From Bacteroidales bacterium (GTDB lineage: Bacteria > Bacteroidota > Bacteroidia > Bacteroidales > UBA932), in contig JAEFAI010000005.1 of assembly GCA_016291185.1 (NCBI GenBank), forward strand, positions 1-64,000: 64,000 bases of DNA, given 5' to 3'. The first letter of the stretch is position 1; the number at the start of each line of letters is the position of its first letter. The notes under the pieces are model-generated. The model was not told the origin of the DNA and searched no databases. It saw nothing but the letters and a program-made list of their open reading frames with translations. The translations under genes and the position numbers were made by a program. Of the stretch, positions 53,009 through 62,004 are shown piece after piece.

Positions 53009-53042
53009 TCCCGTCATTCCGTCATCCCCGACCTCCCCTTTA

Positions 53043-53069
53043 GTCATTCCGGGCTTGACCCGGAATCTC
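53043..53069 (+). repeat. Palindromic element between GH67 and esterase genes
   Basis: Arms TTCCGGG and CCCGGAA with loop CTTGA, identical in core to the element at 29440-29466. The bases before it (53011-53040) contain GTCATTCC and GTCATCCCC, which look like partial or decayed copies. Confidence 0.82.
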
Positions 53070-53076
53070 AACCGAT

Positions 53077-54273
53077 ATGAAAAAGATCCTATACATATTG
53101 ATGGCCGCGGCGCTCTGCTTCGCCGCTTGCGCCCAGACCCCCGACTGGACCACCACCTGGGCCACGGCCCTGCAGATTGCCGAGCCGCACAACAATCCGC
53201 CGGCCCCCGGCCTCGCGAATAATTCCTTCCGCCAGATCGTCCAGGTGTCGATCGGCGGCGAGGCCCTGCGCCTGCATCTGTCCAACCTGTTCAATGAGGA
53301 CGAGACCGAGATCCTCGGCGTGGAGATTGCCCACGCCGCGACGATGGGCGCGAGCCCTGAGATTGTGGAAGGGACTACCGTGGCGCTGACCTTCGGCGGT
53401 GAGCGTGCCGTCACGATGGCACCCGGCGAGGCGGTCGTGTCCGACCCGGTGGACTTCGCGCTGGAGGAGCGCGAGAACCTCGCCATCACCATCCACTATG
53501 GTAAGATTTCCGCGACGCGCCTGACCAGCCATCCGGGCTCCCGCACCACGTCCTACATTGCTGCCGGAAACACGACCGACTTCTCCGACCCCGTGGCCAA
53601 GACCGACCACTGGTACACCATCAGCGCCATCGACGTGATGCCGCTGCGCCCCAGTGCCGCCATCGCCGTGCTTGGCGACTCCATCACGGACGGCCGCGGT
53701 ACGACCACCAACGGCCAGGACCGCTGGACCGACCAGCTGTCCCGCTCGTTGCTCGCCGACCCGGCGACGCGCGATCTGGCAGTGCTCAATTTCGGCTTGG
53801 GCGGCAACTGCATCCTGCGGGGCGGCAACGGCCCCACGGCCCAGAGCCGCTATGCGCGCGACCTTTTCTCCCCCTGCGGCGTCAAATACGTCATCCTCTT
53901 CGAGGGGACGAACGACCTTGGCGGCAGCCGGGACGGCGAGAAGACGGCCGAGGACATCCAGGCCGTCTGGCGCGAGGTCATTGGGGCGGCGCATGAGCGC
54001 GGCATCAAGGTGATCGGCGCCACGGTGACCTCCGCCGTGGGAAGCTTCTATCAGCGCGCCGGCGAGCACGAGAGGGGACGTCAGGCGCTGAACAAGTGGA
54101 TCCGCGAGAGCGGGGAATTCGACGGCGTAATCGACTTCGACGCGATCACCGCCGGTCCGGACGATCCCACGCGCATCAACCCGGCCTTCCTCTTCGAGAA
54201 CGACTGGCTGCACCTCAATGCCGACGGCTACCGCCTGATGGGCAGCAGCATCGATCATGCGCTGTTCCGGTAG
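53077..54273 (+). CDS. SGNH/GDSL-family esterase (acetylxylan-esterase-like)
   Basis: A 398-residue secreted hydrolase, with lipobox CFAAC (Cys18). A beta-sandwich N-terminal domain (about 20-190) precedes the SGNH domain, with the nucleophile Ser202 in VLGDSITDG, the oxyanion Gly and Asn in FGLGGN and EGTNDLGG, and the pair Asp376 and His379 in NDWLHLNADGY. In a glucuronoxylan locus the likely job is removing acetyl groups from xylan or its oligomers; the sequence does not prove the substrate. It is separated from GH67 by a palindromic element. Confidence 0.86.
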   Translation: MKKILYILMAAALCFAACAQTPDWTTTWATALQIAEPHNNPPAPGLANNSFRQIVQVSIGGEALRLHLSNLFNEDETEILGVEIAHAATMGASPEIVEGTTVALTFGGERAVTMAPGEAVVSDPVDFALEERENLAITIHYGKISATRLTSHPGSRTTSYIAAGNTTDFSDPVAKTDHWYTISAIDVMPLRPSAAIAVLGDSITDGRGTTTNGQDRWTDQLSRSLLADPATRDLAVLNFGLGGNCILRGGNGPTAQSRYARDLFSPCGVKYVILFEGTNDLGGSRDGEKTAEDIQAVWREVIGAAHERGIKVIGATVTSAVGSFYQRAGEHERGRQALNKWIRESGEFDGVIDFDAITAGPDDPTRINPAFLFENDWLHLNADGYRLMGSSIDHALFR

Positions 54274-54281
54274 AAGCCTCT

Positions 54282-57203
54282 CTACATTTGCACGGAAAAG
54301 ATCAGCGAGAAAGAGTGCCGCTGCACCGGCAGCTCCTTTGCGACCAGCGTCGCATAGGAGGGTCCTCCGTTGTAGTTGTACGACACGCCGATGCGGGTCG
54401 GGAATGGCACCCAGAAGAAGTTGCCCAGCACGGCAGCGAGATCTACGCCGGCGCTGAACAGAGCTCCCTTTTCCTGCTGGGAAGAGAAAGCCGTATAGTC
54501 TCCGTGCAGGGTCAGCTCGAAGTTGCGCAGATACGCCACCGGTCCCAGCAGGGCCCGGTCCACGGGGATCAGAGGCAGTTTGTAGTCCAGGGCGGCCTTG
54601 AACTGCGAGGGATAGGCGGCCAGCCAACGCATCACCGGCGTCGTGAAACCGCGCGGCGTCGTCCTGACGACCGCTTCGTGGAACAGACCGTCGAAAGATC
54701 TGGCATACATCGCGCTCCAGCGCACCCCGTGCGTCTCGTGCAGGCCGGGCAGGTAGCCGTACAGGTAGCCATAGGCCGACGGCGAGAACAAGCCGGAGAT
54801 CCACCGGAAGTTGTAGCCCAACTCGGCCCCCAGACCCAGGCGGGGATAGACCCGTGAACTCGGCGCGCACTGCATGATGTAGCCGCGCAGATTCACGCTC
54901 GTGCGGAACATCGGGCTTCCATCCTCGAAACGGTCGGTATTCCAGTACAGCGTGGCCGTGGGCACGAGGCCGCGCTGCCAGCCGCCGGAAGTGAAATTCC
55001 AGGGGATATAGACTTTGAAATCGCCGGACACGGACGGGACGTTCAACTCCTGCGTCTTCAGGCGGATGACCTGCTTCGCCCAGTCGTGTTCTATGGAATA
55101 CTCACAGGCGTTCCGGTCGCCGAAGTCCACGGAGGCCTCGATCACGGGATAGAGCCCTGTGTAAGTGAAACTGGCGTGCAGCGAATGCCGCCAGAGGCCG
55201 TCAACGGGGGCCGCGTGATAGCCGGCAAAACCGTAGCCCGTGCCCAGGTCGTTCTGCCAGAAGGCGGTCGCGCCCAGGCCGGCATCCTGCATCAGCGTTT
55301 CAAAAGAAAAGTTGTCGATAGAGTCGAAATGGAAATAGAAGGGCAACCAGGAGTGGAAGCGGAACAGGTGTGCCAGTTTATTGTAGGGCTTCGGATCGCT
55401 CACCTCCACCGGCGCGTCCCAGTCGATCGACTCCGTCTCGCCCGCGGCCAGTTCGTCGGCGAAGGGCGACTTCGCCGGCTTCGTGAAATCGGCGGCCACC
55501 GGCTGCAACGCGTTCCAGGCCACTTTATGGACCAGGCGTCCTTCGGGTTGCAGGGCAGTGAAAAACAGGGTATCGGCTTCCAGATGGAAATCCTTGCCGC
55601 CGAAGCGCAGGTTCGTCAGGCGCTCCACCCGGCCGTCGGAGGGATCCAGGGCATATAGCTCCTGGACACCCGTCAGGTCGCTGGAGAACATCAGCCGGCC
55701 GCCCTGCTCCCACAACTCGCCGATGCTGACCGGCGCGGGGTCCAGCACCGGGACGAAGCCGTCCGCCACGCGGTACAGGCCGGCCCCCGCTTCCGTGATG
55801 GCGCTTGCATACAGCACGTCTGTCAGCCAGATCGTTTCCACCACCTGCATGCCTTCCGGCGCCCGCCAGTCGCGCAGACGCTGGCCGTTCTCCGCGTCCA
55901 GCAGAACCACGCGGCTGGTGCCGTCGACCGGGTACTCCGTCACGGACAGCACCGGCTCGGTCGGCGCCGGAACGGGATTGTAATAGCGCGTCTTGCGCGT
56001 CAGCTTGCGGGCCTTTTTGCCGTCAAAGCTTCGGATGATCGAATAGGAACGGAGCGGCCAGCGGGCGTCACGTACCACCTCGCTCCAGTAGGTGCGGCCC
56101 AGCGGACCGCCGGATTCCGGGCCGGACACGTGGACGCCCAGCAGGATATGCGGTTCCACCCGCCCGTCCGGGTAAATGCGAACCAGCCGGTCCGGCTGCG
56201 TGATTCCCGAGCGGATCGCGTAAATATGGTCTCCCTGGTGGTCCAGGCCCGTGTATTCCGTGAAGCGGCGCGGTACGGCGGTGACGCGCTCCGTCTGCAG
56301 GAACGGTCCGCGGGCAAGCTCATCCGCCGCCCAGCATTGCTGCAAAGAGTCGCAGACGGCCGCGAAAGCGTCCTTGAAGCGCAGGCCGGTGGCTTCGCGA
56401 ACGGTTTTGTCCCAGTTCAGGAAGGCGATGCCATGCTGGGCGACGCGCCGGTAGAAGCGGGCGCTGAGGTCCGGCACGTCAAAGGTGGCGCGGATGCCGC
56501 CCACGGCCAGGTAGCCGGCCCGGTAGTAATCGGGGGTATAGTAGCGCTGCGAGCCATAGCGCCAGCGCCAGAAGTCGCGCTGGTCGCCGGCGGCAAAGCT
56601 GACGCGGTAATACTCCAGGAAATCAGCGCTGCGGCCCCGTCCATGCAGGGATAAAGCCGTCTCCGCGACCACCGCGTCGCCTTCGAAGAAGGCCGGGCCG
56701 CCATAGACCGCCGCGAGGGCGCCAGGGATCAGTTGTCCGGTCAGGACATTCAGCGCGCGGAAGGGCTTCATCGCACCCGACTGCAGCTGTGCCACGTGGC
56801 GGGACTCGTGAATCCCAAGGTGCTTCATCCAGGGATAGCTTTCATCCGGAAAGGCGTCCGGGACGGTCAGCAGTTCCATGCGTCGGGGCGCCCAGGTCAC
56901 CAGACCGTTGGAGTAGGCGGTCCAGGCGTGCAGCACGACGGGCATCTTGTTGCCGTAGGCCGCATTCGGCCGAATGCCGATGCTGCCGGCTACGGGCGTA
57001 GCGGCCCGTTCCAGCGTCTGGGCATAGGCGCGCGCCAGAGAGTCCAGCCCGCGGGGATAGACCACCCGGTAGGTCGGGGTCTCGATCTGGTTCCATCGAA
57101 GCCCGCCAGGATCCGCGCCCATTGTATGGAACTGGGCAAAAACGGGTTTGGCCGCCCCGAACAGGAGCAGCCAAACGGCCAGTATCGTTAGCAGGCGTCT
57201 CAT
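54282..57203 (-). CDS. Outer-membrane protein: HExxH peptidase-like domain, propeller and beta-barrel
   Basis: A 973-residue secreted protein. Signal peptide about 1-23 (ending PVFAQ). Residues about 30-290 look like a gluzincin-type metallopeptidase: His132-Glu133-x-x-His136 in GIHESRHVAQ, with Glu174 in PAFFEGDAVVAE as a likely third ligand. About 310-580 forms WD/TolB-like propeller blades (YAIRSGITQPDRLVRIYPDG, LMFSSDLTGVQELYALDPSDG). The remainder (about 620-973) is a set of amphipathic strands with Trp and Tyr ends, finishing HSFSLIFSVQM, typical of an outer-membrane barrel. I know no characterised protein with this order. It converges on the esterase gene; its own promoter box TAAATTTG lies six bases before the ATG. 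Confidence 0.75.
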   Translation of the reverse strand: MRRLLTILAVWLLLFGAAKPVFAQFHTMGADPGGLRWNQIETPTYRVVYPRGLDSLARAYAQTLERAATPVAGSIGIRPNAAYGNKMPVVLHAWTAYSNGLVTWAPRRMELLTVPDAFPDESYPWMKHLGIHESRHVAQLQSGAMKPFRALNVLTGQLIPGALAAVYGGPAFFEGDAVVAETALSLHGRGRSADFLEYYRVSFAAGDQRDFWRWRYGSQRYYTPDYYRAGYLAVGGIRATFDVPDLSARFYRRVAQHGIAFLNWDKTVREATGLRFKDAFAAVCDSLQQCWAADELARGPFLQTERVTAVPRRFTEYTGLDHQGDHIYAIRSGITQPDRLVRIYPDGRVEPHILLGVHVSGPESGGPLGRTYWSEVVRDARWPLRSYSIIRSFDGKKARKLTRKTRYYNPVPAPTEPVLSVTEYPVDGTSRVVLLDAENGQRLRDWRAPEGMQVVETIWLTDVLYASAITEAGAGLYRVADGFVPVLDPAPVSIGELWEQGGRLMFSSDLTGVQELYALDPSDGRVERLTNLRFGGKDFHLEADTLFFTALQPEGRLVHKVAWNALQPVAADFTKPAKSPFADELAAGETESIDWDAPVEVSDPKPYNKLAHLFRFHSWLPFYFHFDSIDNFSFETLMQDAGLGATAFWQNDLGTGYGFAGYHAAPVDGLWRHSLHASFTYTGLYPVIEASVDFGDRNACEYSIEHDWAKQVIRLKTQELNVPSVSGDFKVYIPWNFTSGGWQRGLVPTATLYWNTDRFEDGSPMFRTSVNLRGYIMQCAPSSRVYPRLGLGAELGYNFRWISGLFSPSAYGYLYGYLPGLHETHGVRWSAMYARSFDGLFHEAVVRTTPRGFTTPVMRWLAAYPSQFKAALDYKLPLIPVDRALLGPVAYLRNFELTLHGDYTAFSSQQEKGALFSAGVDLAAVLGNFFWVPFPTRIGVSYNYNGGPSYATLVAKELPVQRHSFSLIFSVQM

Positions 57204-57209
57204 TAGCTG

Positions 57210-57237
57210 CAAATTTAACTTTTTTTCGCTAACTTTA
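57210..57237. promoter_or_regulatory. Divergent promoter boxes: barrel protein and DUF5106 operon
   Basis: The minus strand at 57217-57210 reads TAAATTTG (exact, six bases before the barrel-protein ATG). The plus strand at 57230-57237 reads TAACTTTA, one change from the consensus and ten bases before the lipoprotein ATG. The whole intergenic gap is only 44 bases. Confidence 0.45.
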
Positions 57238-57247
57238 TGGCTTGGCA

Positions 57248-58216
57248 ATGAAAAGGTCCGTATTCATATTCCTGCTTCTTCCGGCGCTGTTGTTGGCGGG
57301 CTGCCGGGGCGGCGGCCGGCCGCAGGAGAGCGCTTCGCCGCAGTTGCGCGCGTTCCCGTATCCTGAGGTTCCGGCGGTGTATTCCGACCCGGAAGTGCGG
57401 CAGGACTGGATCCTGGACCATTTCTGGGATGCTTTCCTTGCCGGCGACGGCCCCTGCGACACGAGCGCCGTGCTGGGGGTGCGTCATTCCGACGTGGAGG
57501 GCCAGGTGGCACTCTTTGTCCAGCAACTGGAACAGCTGCCGCTGTCGGAGGCGCAGCGCAAGATGCGTCACTTCTTCGAGCAGGTCGAGGAGCGGCAGGC
57601 GGCCGACACGGCTTCGCATTTCTATCTGCTGATGGAAGAAATCGTGACCCGATATCTCTATGATCCCAATTCCCCCGTGCGCAACGAGGATCTGTATCTT
57701 CCGTATGTTGAGGGGCTTGCCGCATCGCGCTTCACGCGAGACGTGGCCCGTCCGGGCTATGTCTATCAGGCGCGGATGTGCGCCCTCGCGCCGGTGGGCA
57801 GCGTGGCGCCGGATTTCCGCTTCACGGACGCGCGCGGCCGCACCCGCCACCTGCACGACGTGAAGGCACGCGCGACCCTGCTCTTCTTCAGCAATCCAGG
57901 CTGCTATGCCTGTCGGGATATCATCGAGCGGGTAACCGCGATTCCCGGCATCGATGAGCGCATCGCCCGCGGGGACTTCGCCGTGGTCAATGTCTATATC
58001 GACGAGGACCTCGACGCCTGGCGCGCCTACGAACCCAACTACCCGCGCAACTGGCTCTGCGGCTACGAGCCTGACGGCCTGGTGCGCTCCGACCGGATCT
58101 ACAACGTCCGGGCAATTCCGTCGCTGTACCTCCTCGGCGAGGGGCAGCGCATCCTGATGAAAGACGCTCCCGTAGAGCGGGTCGTCTCCTGGCTGCAAAA
58201 TTCACAAAATCAATAA
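57248..58216 (+). CDS. DUF5106/thioredoxin-fold lipoprotein
   Basis: A 322-residue lipoprotein (lipobox LLAGC, Cys19). About 40-180 fits the helical DUF5106 domain of Bacteroidales, with VPAVYSDPEVRQDWILDHFW and a Tyr-rich YLYDPNSPVRNEDLYLPY. The C-terminal thioredoxin-like domain (about 185-322) has FFSNPGCYACRD with Cys219 and Cys222, and a cis-Pro in VRAIPSLYLLG. It is the first gene of an operon with galM, thyA and folA, where its role is unclear. The start is the ATG at 57248, six bases after a TTG. Confidence 0.82.
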   Translation: MKRSVFIFLLLPALLLAGCRGGGRPQESASPQLRAFPYPEVPAVYSDPEVRQDWILDHFWDAFLAGDGPCDTSAVLGVRHSDVEGQVALFVQQLEQLPLSEAQRKMRHFFEQVEERQAADTASHFYLLMEEIVTRYLYDPNSPVRNEDLYLPYVEGLAASRFTRDVARPGYVYQARMCALAPVGSVAPDFRFTDARGRTRHLHDVKARATLLFFSNPGCYACRDIIERVTAIPGIDERIARGDFAVVNVYIDEDLDAWRAYEPNYPRNWLCGYEPDGLVRSDRIYNVRAIPSLYLLGEGQRILMKDAPVERVVSWLQNSQNQ

Positions 58217-58220
58217 CAAC

Positions 58221-59267
58221 ATGGCTATCAACAGAAAACTTTGGGGCAGGACCCCTGATGGCAAGGCCATCTACAAGTACACCCTGACCAATGCCAGCGG
58301 CGCCTCCGTGGTGCTCGGCAGTGTGGGCGCCGCGATCGTGAGCGTCAACGTTCCGGACAAGGACGGCAAGCTCGGCGACGTGGCCCTCGGCTACGGCAAG
58401 GCTGAGCAGTATTTCAATGACGGCCCGTACCTGGGCAAGTGCCCGGGCCGCTTCGCCAACCGCATCGCCAAAGGCAAGTTCACCCTCGACGGCAAGACCT
58501 ATACGCTCCCGATCAACAATGGCCCCAACCACTTGCACGGTGGCCCCGGCGGCTTCTCCGAGCAGGTCTGGGATTCCCGCAAGCGCAAGGGCGGCGTGGA
58601 GTTCAAGTACGTTTCCGCCGACGGCGAAATGGGCTATCCCGGCCAGGTGGTCGTCGTGGCGCGCTATGAGTGGAGCGAGGAGAACGAGCTCCGCATCACC
58701 TTCAGCGCCAAGTCCGACAAGAAGACGGTCATCAACCTGACGAACCACGCCTACTTCAATCTTAACTGCGGCGGTTCCATCCTGCGTCAGTTCCTGAAGC
58801 TGAACTGCTCCGAGTACCTCCCGACCGACCCGGGTCTCATTCCGCTGGGCGAGCCGGAGGCCGTGGCGGGCACCCCGATGGACTTCCTCAACGGCAAGAC
58901 CCTCGGCCGCGACATCAAGAAGGATTTCCCGGCCCTGAACTACGGCAAGGGCTACGACGCCTGCTTCGTGATCGACGGCTACCGCAAGGGTCAGCTCCAG
59001 GAGGCCGCCGAGCTTTGGTCCAACCGCAGCGGGCGCACGCTCAAGGTCTTCACGACCCAGCCGGGCCTCCAGGTTTACACCGGCAACTGGCTCGGTGGCT
59101 GCCCGGTGGGCAAGCGCGGCCGCATCTACCATGACTACGAGGGCGTGGCCCTGGAGGCCCAGCACCTCCCGGACAGCCCCAACCAGCCGGCCTATCCGAG
59201 CACGGTCCTGGAGCCCGGCAAGACCTATCACGAAGCCATCATCTTTGCATTCGGAGTCAAGAAATAA
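58221..59267 (+). CDS. galM: Aldose 1-epimerase (galactose mutarotase)
   Basis: GalM interconverts alpha and beta anomers of aldoses, feeding galactokinase and related kinases. The 348-residue protein shows the family motifs [21 protein letters not shown] (catalytic His), GTPMDF, and [13 protein letters not shown] with the terminal [14 protein letters not shown] that includes the catalytic Glu. There is no signal peptide. Its stop overlaps the thyA start by one base (TAATG). It is far from galK, so its grouping with folate genes is unusual. Confidence 0.93.
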   Translation: MAINRKLWGRTPDGKAIYKYTLTNASGASVVLGSVGAAIVSVNVPDKDGKLGDVALGYGKAEQYFNDGPYLGKCPGRFANRIAKGKFTLDGKTYTLPINNGPNHLHGGPGGFSEQVWDSRKRKGGVEFKYVSADGEMGYPGQVVVVARYEWSEENELRITFSAKSDKKTVINLTNHAYFNLNCGGSILRQFLKLNCSEYLPTDPGLIPLGEPEAVAGTPMDFLNGKTLGRDIKKDFPALNYGKGYDACFVIDGYRKGQLQEAAELWSNRSGRTLKVFTTQPGLQVYTGNWLGGCPVGKRGRIYHDYEGVALEAQHLPDSPNQPAYPSTVLEPGKTYHEAIIFAFGVKK

Positions 59268-60061
59268 TGAAGCAATACCTCGACCTCCTGCAGGAAATCA
59301 TGGACCACGGCGTGGTGAAGCACGATCGCACCGGGGTGGGCACGAAGAGCATCTTCGGCCACCAGATGCGCTTTGACCTCTCGCAGGGCTTCCCGCTGCT
59401 CACCACCAAGAAGGTCCACCTCAAGTCCATCATCTACGAGCTGCTCTGGTTCATTGCCGGGGATACGAACATCAAGTACCTCAAGGACCACGGCGTGTCC
59501 ATCTGGGACGAGTGGGCCGACGAGAACGGCGACCTGGGCCCGGTCTATGGCCACCAGTGGCGCAGCTGGCCCGCCCCCGACGGGCGCGCCATCGACCAGC
59601 TCTCGCAAGTGATCGATACCATCAAACGGAATCCGGATTCCCGGCGGATGCTCGTGTCCGCCTGGAATCCCGCCGAGGTGGACAAGATGGCCCTGCCGCC
59701 GTGCCACTGCCTGTTCCAGTTCTACGTGGCGGACGGCAAGCTCTCCTGCCAGCTCTATCAGCGCAGCGCCGACACCTTCCTCGGCGTGCCCTTCAATATC
59801 GCGTCCTATGCCCTGCTGACGATGATGATCGCGCAGAGCTGCGGCCTGCAGCCCGGCGATTTCGTCCACACCACGGGCGACACGCATATCTACCTCAACC
59901 ACTTCGACCAGGTGCGCGAGCAGCTCTCCCGGGAGCCGCGAGCGCTACCGGTGATGAAGCTCAACCCGGACGTGAAGAGCGTTTTTGACTTCACCTACGA
60001 GGACTTCACCCTGGAGGGCTACGATCCCTGGCCGGCAATCAAGGCTCCGGTGGCGGTATGA
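59267..60061 (+). CDS. thyA: Thymidylate synthase ThyA
   Basis: ThyA methylates dUMP to dTMP using methylenetetrahydrofolate. The 264-residue product is the normal length of the E. coli type. It contains the dUMP-binding Arg region [13 protein letters not shown], the catalytic cysteine in [30 protein letters not shown] and [12 protein letters not shown]. It overlaps galM by one base and folA by four (ATGATG), which keeps ThyA and dihydrofolate reductase, functional partners, in the same message. Confidence 0.97.
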   Translation: MKQYLDLLQEIMDHGVVKHDRTGVGTKSIFGHQMRFDLSQGFPLLTTKKVHLKSIIYELLWFIAGDTNIKYLKDHGVSIWDEWADENGDLGPVYGHQWRSWPAPDGRAIDQLSQVIDTIKRNPDSRRMLVSAWNPAEVDKMALPPCHCLFQFYVADGKLSCQLYQRSADTFLGVPFNIASYALLTMMIAQSCGLQPGDFVHTTGDTHIYLNHFDQVREQLSREPRALPVMKLNPDVKSVFDFTYEDFTLEGYDPWPAIKAPVAV

Positions 60062-60546
60062 TGGAGAAATGTATGATCGTGGCGATGGCCGACGACCGCG
60101 CCATCGGCCGGGACGGGACGATGCCCTGGCACCTGAAGGGGGATCTGCAGTATTTCAAGCGGGTCACGATGGGCTGCCCCGTGATCATGGGGCGGACAAC
60201 CTTCGAGTCCATCGGGCGCCCGCTGCCGGGCCGCACCAACATCGTGCTTACGCGCCGTCCGGAGCCCATTCCGGGTACGGTCTGCGTCGATTCGATGGAG
60301 GCCGCGTATGCCGCTGCGGGCGATGTGCCGCGGGTGTTCGTGATCGGCGGCGCGTCGGTGTACAAGGCGGCCATCGACACGATGGATCGCCTGTTTGTCA
60401 CGCACATACGCACAACAATTCCGGATGCGGATGCGCATTTTCCGGAAATTAATACCGATATTTGGGCCGTCGAGGCGCGATCCGGTCTGCTGAAGGACCC
60501 CGCGTCCGGCCTCGAATACGAATTCGTCACCTACCTCAGACGGTAG
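60058..60546 (+). CDS. folA: Dihydrofolate reductase FolA
   Basis: FolA regenerates tetrahydrofolate from the dihydrofolate made by ThyA. The 162-residue product has [23 protein letters not shown] with the Trp-His-Leu motif of the substrate site (split as [11 protein letters not shown] and MPWHLKGD), [19 protein letters not shown] for NADPH binding, and the [12 protein letters not shown] motif. It starts at either of two adjacent ATG codons. It is the last gene before a pair of palindromic elements. Confidence 0.96.
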   Translation: MMEKCMIVAMADDRAIGRDGTMPWHLKGDLQYFKRVTMGCPVIMGRTTFESIGRPLPGRTNIVLTRRPEPIPGTVCVDSMEAAYAAAGDVPRVFVIGGASVYKAAIDTMDRLFVTHIRTTIPDADAHFPEINTDIWAVEARSGLLKDPASGLEYEFVTYLRR

Positions 60547-60548
60547 GA

Positions 60549-60626
60549 GAGTCGCCGGTAGGGCCGGCGAATGACGGATTATCGGGGACCATTTTACGTC
60601 ATTCGCCGACTCCGATCGGCGAATCT
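60549..60626. repeat. Inverted pair of palindromic elements
   Basis: The first (60549-60576, minus orientation) has arms TCGCCGG and CCGGCGA; the second (60598-60626, plus orientation) has arms ATTCGCCGA and TCGGCGAAT. They face outward, as at 7.7 kb, and are 21 bases apart, filling the gap between folA and the first symporter gene. In the second, the inner pair is changed on both arms compared with other copies, so pairing is preserved. Confidence 0.8.
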
Positions 60627-60642
60627 GGTAAGTTAGTAGAAG

Positions 60643-62004
60643 ATGACAGGCAAACGGGAAAAGTTCGGCGGCCGCCTGGCCGTGATCCTGGCGATGGCGG
60701 GTTCCGCCATCGGACTGGGCAATATCTGGCGTTTCCCCTACATGGTGGGGGAGCACGGCGGTGCCGCATTCGTTTTCGTCTATATCCTGGCCACAATCTT
60801 CATTTCGCTTCCTGTCTTCCTCGCCGAGGTCATGATCGGGCGGCGCAGCCACACCAACGCCCGGGACGCTTTCGCGCGCTTGTCGCGCCACCATCCCTTC
60901 TGGAAAGCTGCCGGTTACCTGACCATCCTGATCCCGACGCTCATCGCGAGCTACTACAGCGTCATCGGCGGCTGGTCGGTCGAGTACTTCGTTCAGTCCT
61001 GCGGGATGACTTTCGTGAAAACGGCACCGGAGCAGGTCAGCGGCTTGTTTGCGCCTTTCGTTTCGTCCACCTGGACCCCCGTTGTGATGCACCTGATCTT
61101 CCTGACTGCGTGCGTGGGAGTTGTGGCCGGCGGCGTGAAGTCCGGCATCGAGAAGTTCAGCAAGGTGTCCCTGCCGATCCTCTTCGTGCTGATCATTTTC
61201 ATTCTGGGCTATTCGGTCGCCCTGCCGGGGGCCGGCGCGGGCGTGCGCTACCTGCTGCATCCCGACTGGAGCGAACTGACGCCGCGCACGTTCGCGTATG
61301 CGATGGGGCAGAGTTTCTTCTCGCTGTCGCTGGGCATGGGTGCCATCATTACCTATGGCTCGTACGTCAGCAAGCGGGAAAATATCCTTGTCACGAGTTC
61401 GGGCACGGCGGTCTCCGACCTGTTGTTCGCCATCCTGGCTGGCTTCGCCATCATGCCGGCGGTGTTCGCCGCCGGGATTGAGCCGGGCGCCGGTCCGGGT
61501 CTCATTTTCCAAACCGTTCCTTATGTTTTCTCGAAGATGGCTGCCGACCTGCCCGTGCTGAGCGGTGCTGTGTCCATCATTTTCTTCCTGGCCATCATCG
61601 TGGCGGCGATGACCTCCCTGATCTCCCTGGTGGAGGTGGGCGTGTCGTTCCTGATGGAGCGCAAGGGGCTTTCCCGCGGTCGCGCCTGTCTGGTGGTTTT
61701 TGCCATCTGCGGCACGCTGGGCACGTTCTGCTCGCTGTCCTTCGGTCCGCTTGCGGACGCGACGGTGGCGGGGATGAGCCTCTTCGACCTGCTCGACTGG
61801 GTGTGTTCCAATATCCTGCTGTTGGTGATGGCGCTGCTCTCCGTGCTCTTCGTCGGCTGGATCCTGCCCAAGCGGGTCGTGCGGGACGAATTCACGAACG
61901 GCGGGAAGGTCAACGGACGGATTTTCCCGGTACTGTATTTCTTGATCAAGTGGGTGGCGCCGATTGCGGTCGTTGTCATCTTCTTTGCCAATTTCATGTT
62001 ATAG
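60643..62004 (+). CDS. Sodium-dependent transporter, NSS family (copy 1)
   Basis: A 453-residue inner-membrane symporter of the neurotransmitter:sodium symporter (LeuT-type) family, probably for an amino acid. The first helix has AMAGSAIGLGNIWRFPYMV, with the unwound GNIWRFPY segment that binds sodium and substrate. Helix 3 carries the ASYYSVIGGW motif and helix 6 region has GQSFFSLSLGMGAI. About 11 helices are predicted. Copy 2 follows with no intervening bases. Substrate cannot be assigned. Confidence 0.92.
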   Translation: MTGKREKFGGRLAVILAMAGSAIGLGNIWRFPYMVGEHGGAAFVFVYILATIFISLPVFLAEVMIGRRSHTNARDAFARLSRHHPFWKAAGYLTILIPTLIASYYSVIGGWSVEYFVQSCGMTFVKTAPEQVSGLFAPFVSSTWTPVVMHLIFLTACVGVVAGGVKSGIEKFSKVSLPILFVLIIFILGYSVALPGAGAGVRYLLHPDWSELTPRTFAYAMGQSFFSLSLGMGAIITYGSYVSKRENILVTSSGTAVSDLLFAILAGFAIMPAVFAAGIEPGAGPGLIFQTVPYVFSKMAADLPVLSGAVSIIFFLAIIVAAMTSLISLVEVGVSFLMERKGLSRGRACLVVFAICGTLGTFCSLSFGPLADATVAGMSLFDLLDWVCSNILLLVMALLSVLFVGWILPKRVVRDEFTNGGKVNGRIFPVLYFLIKWVAPIAVVVIFFANFML

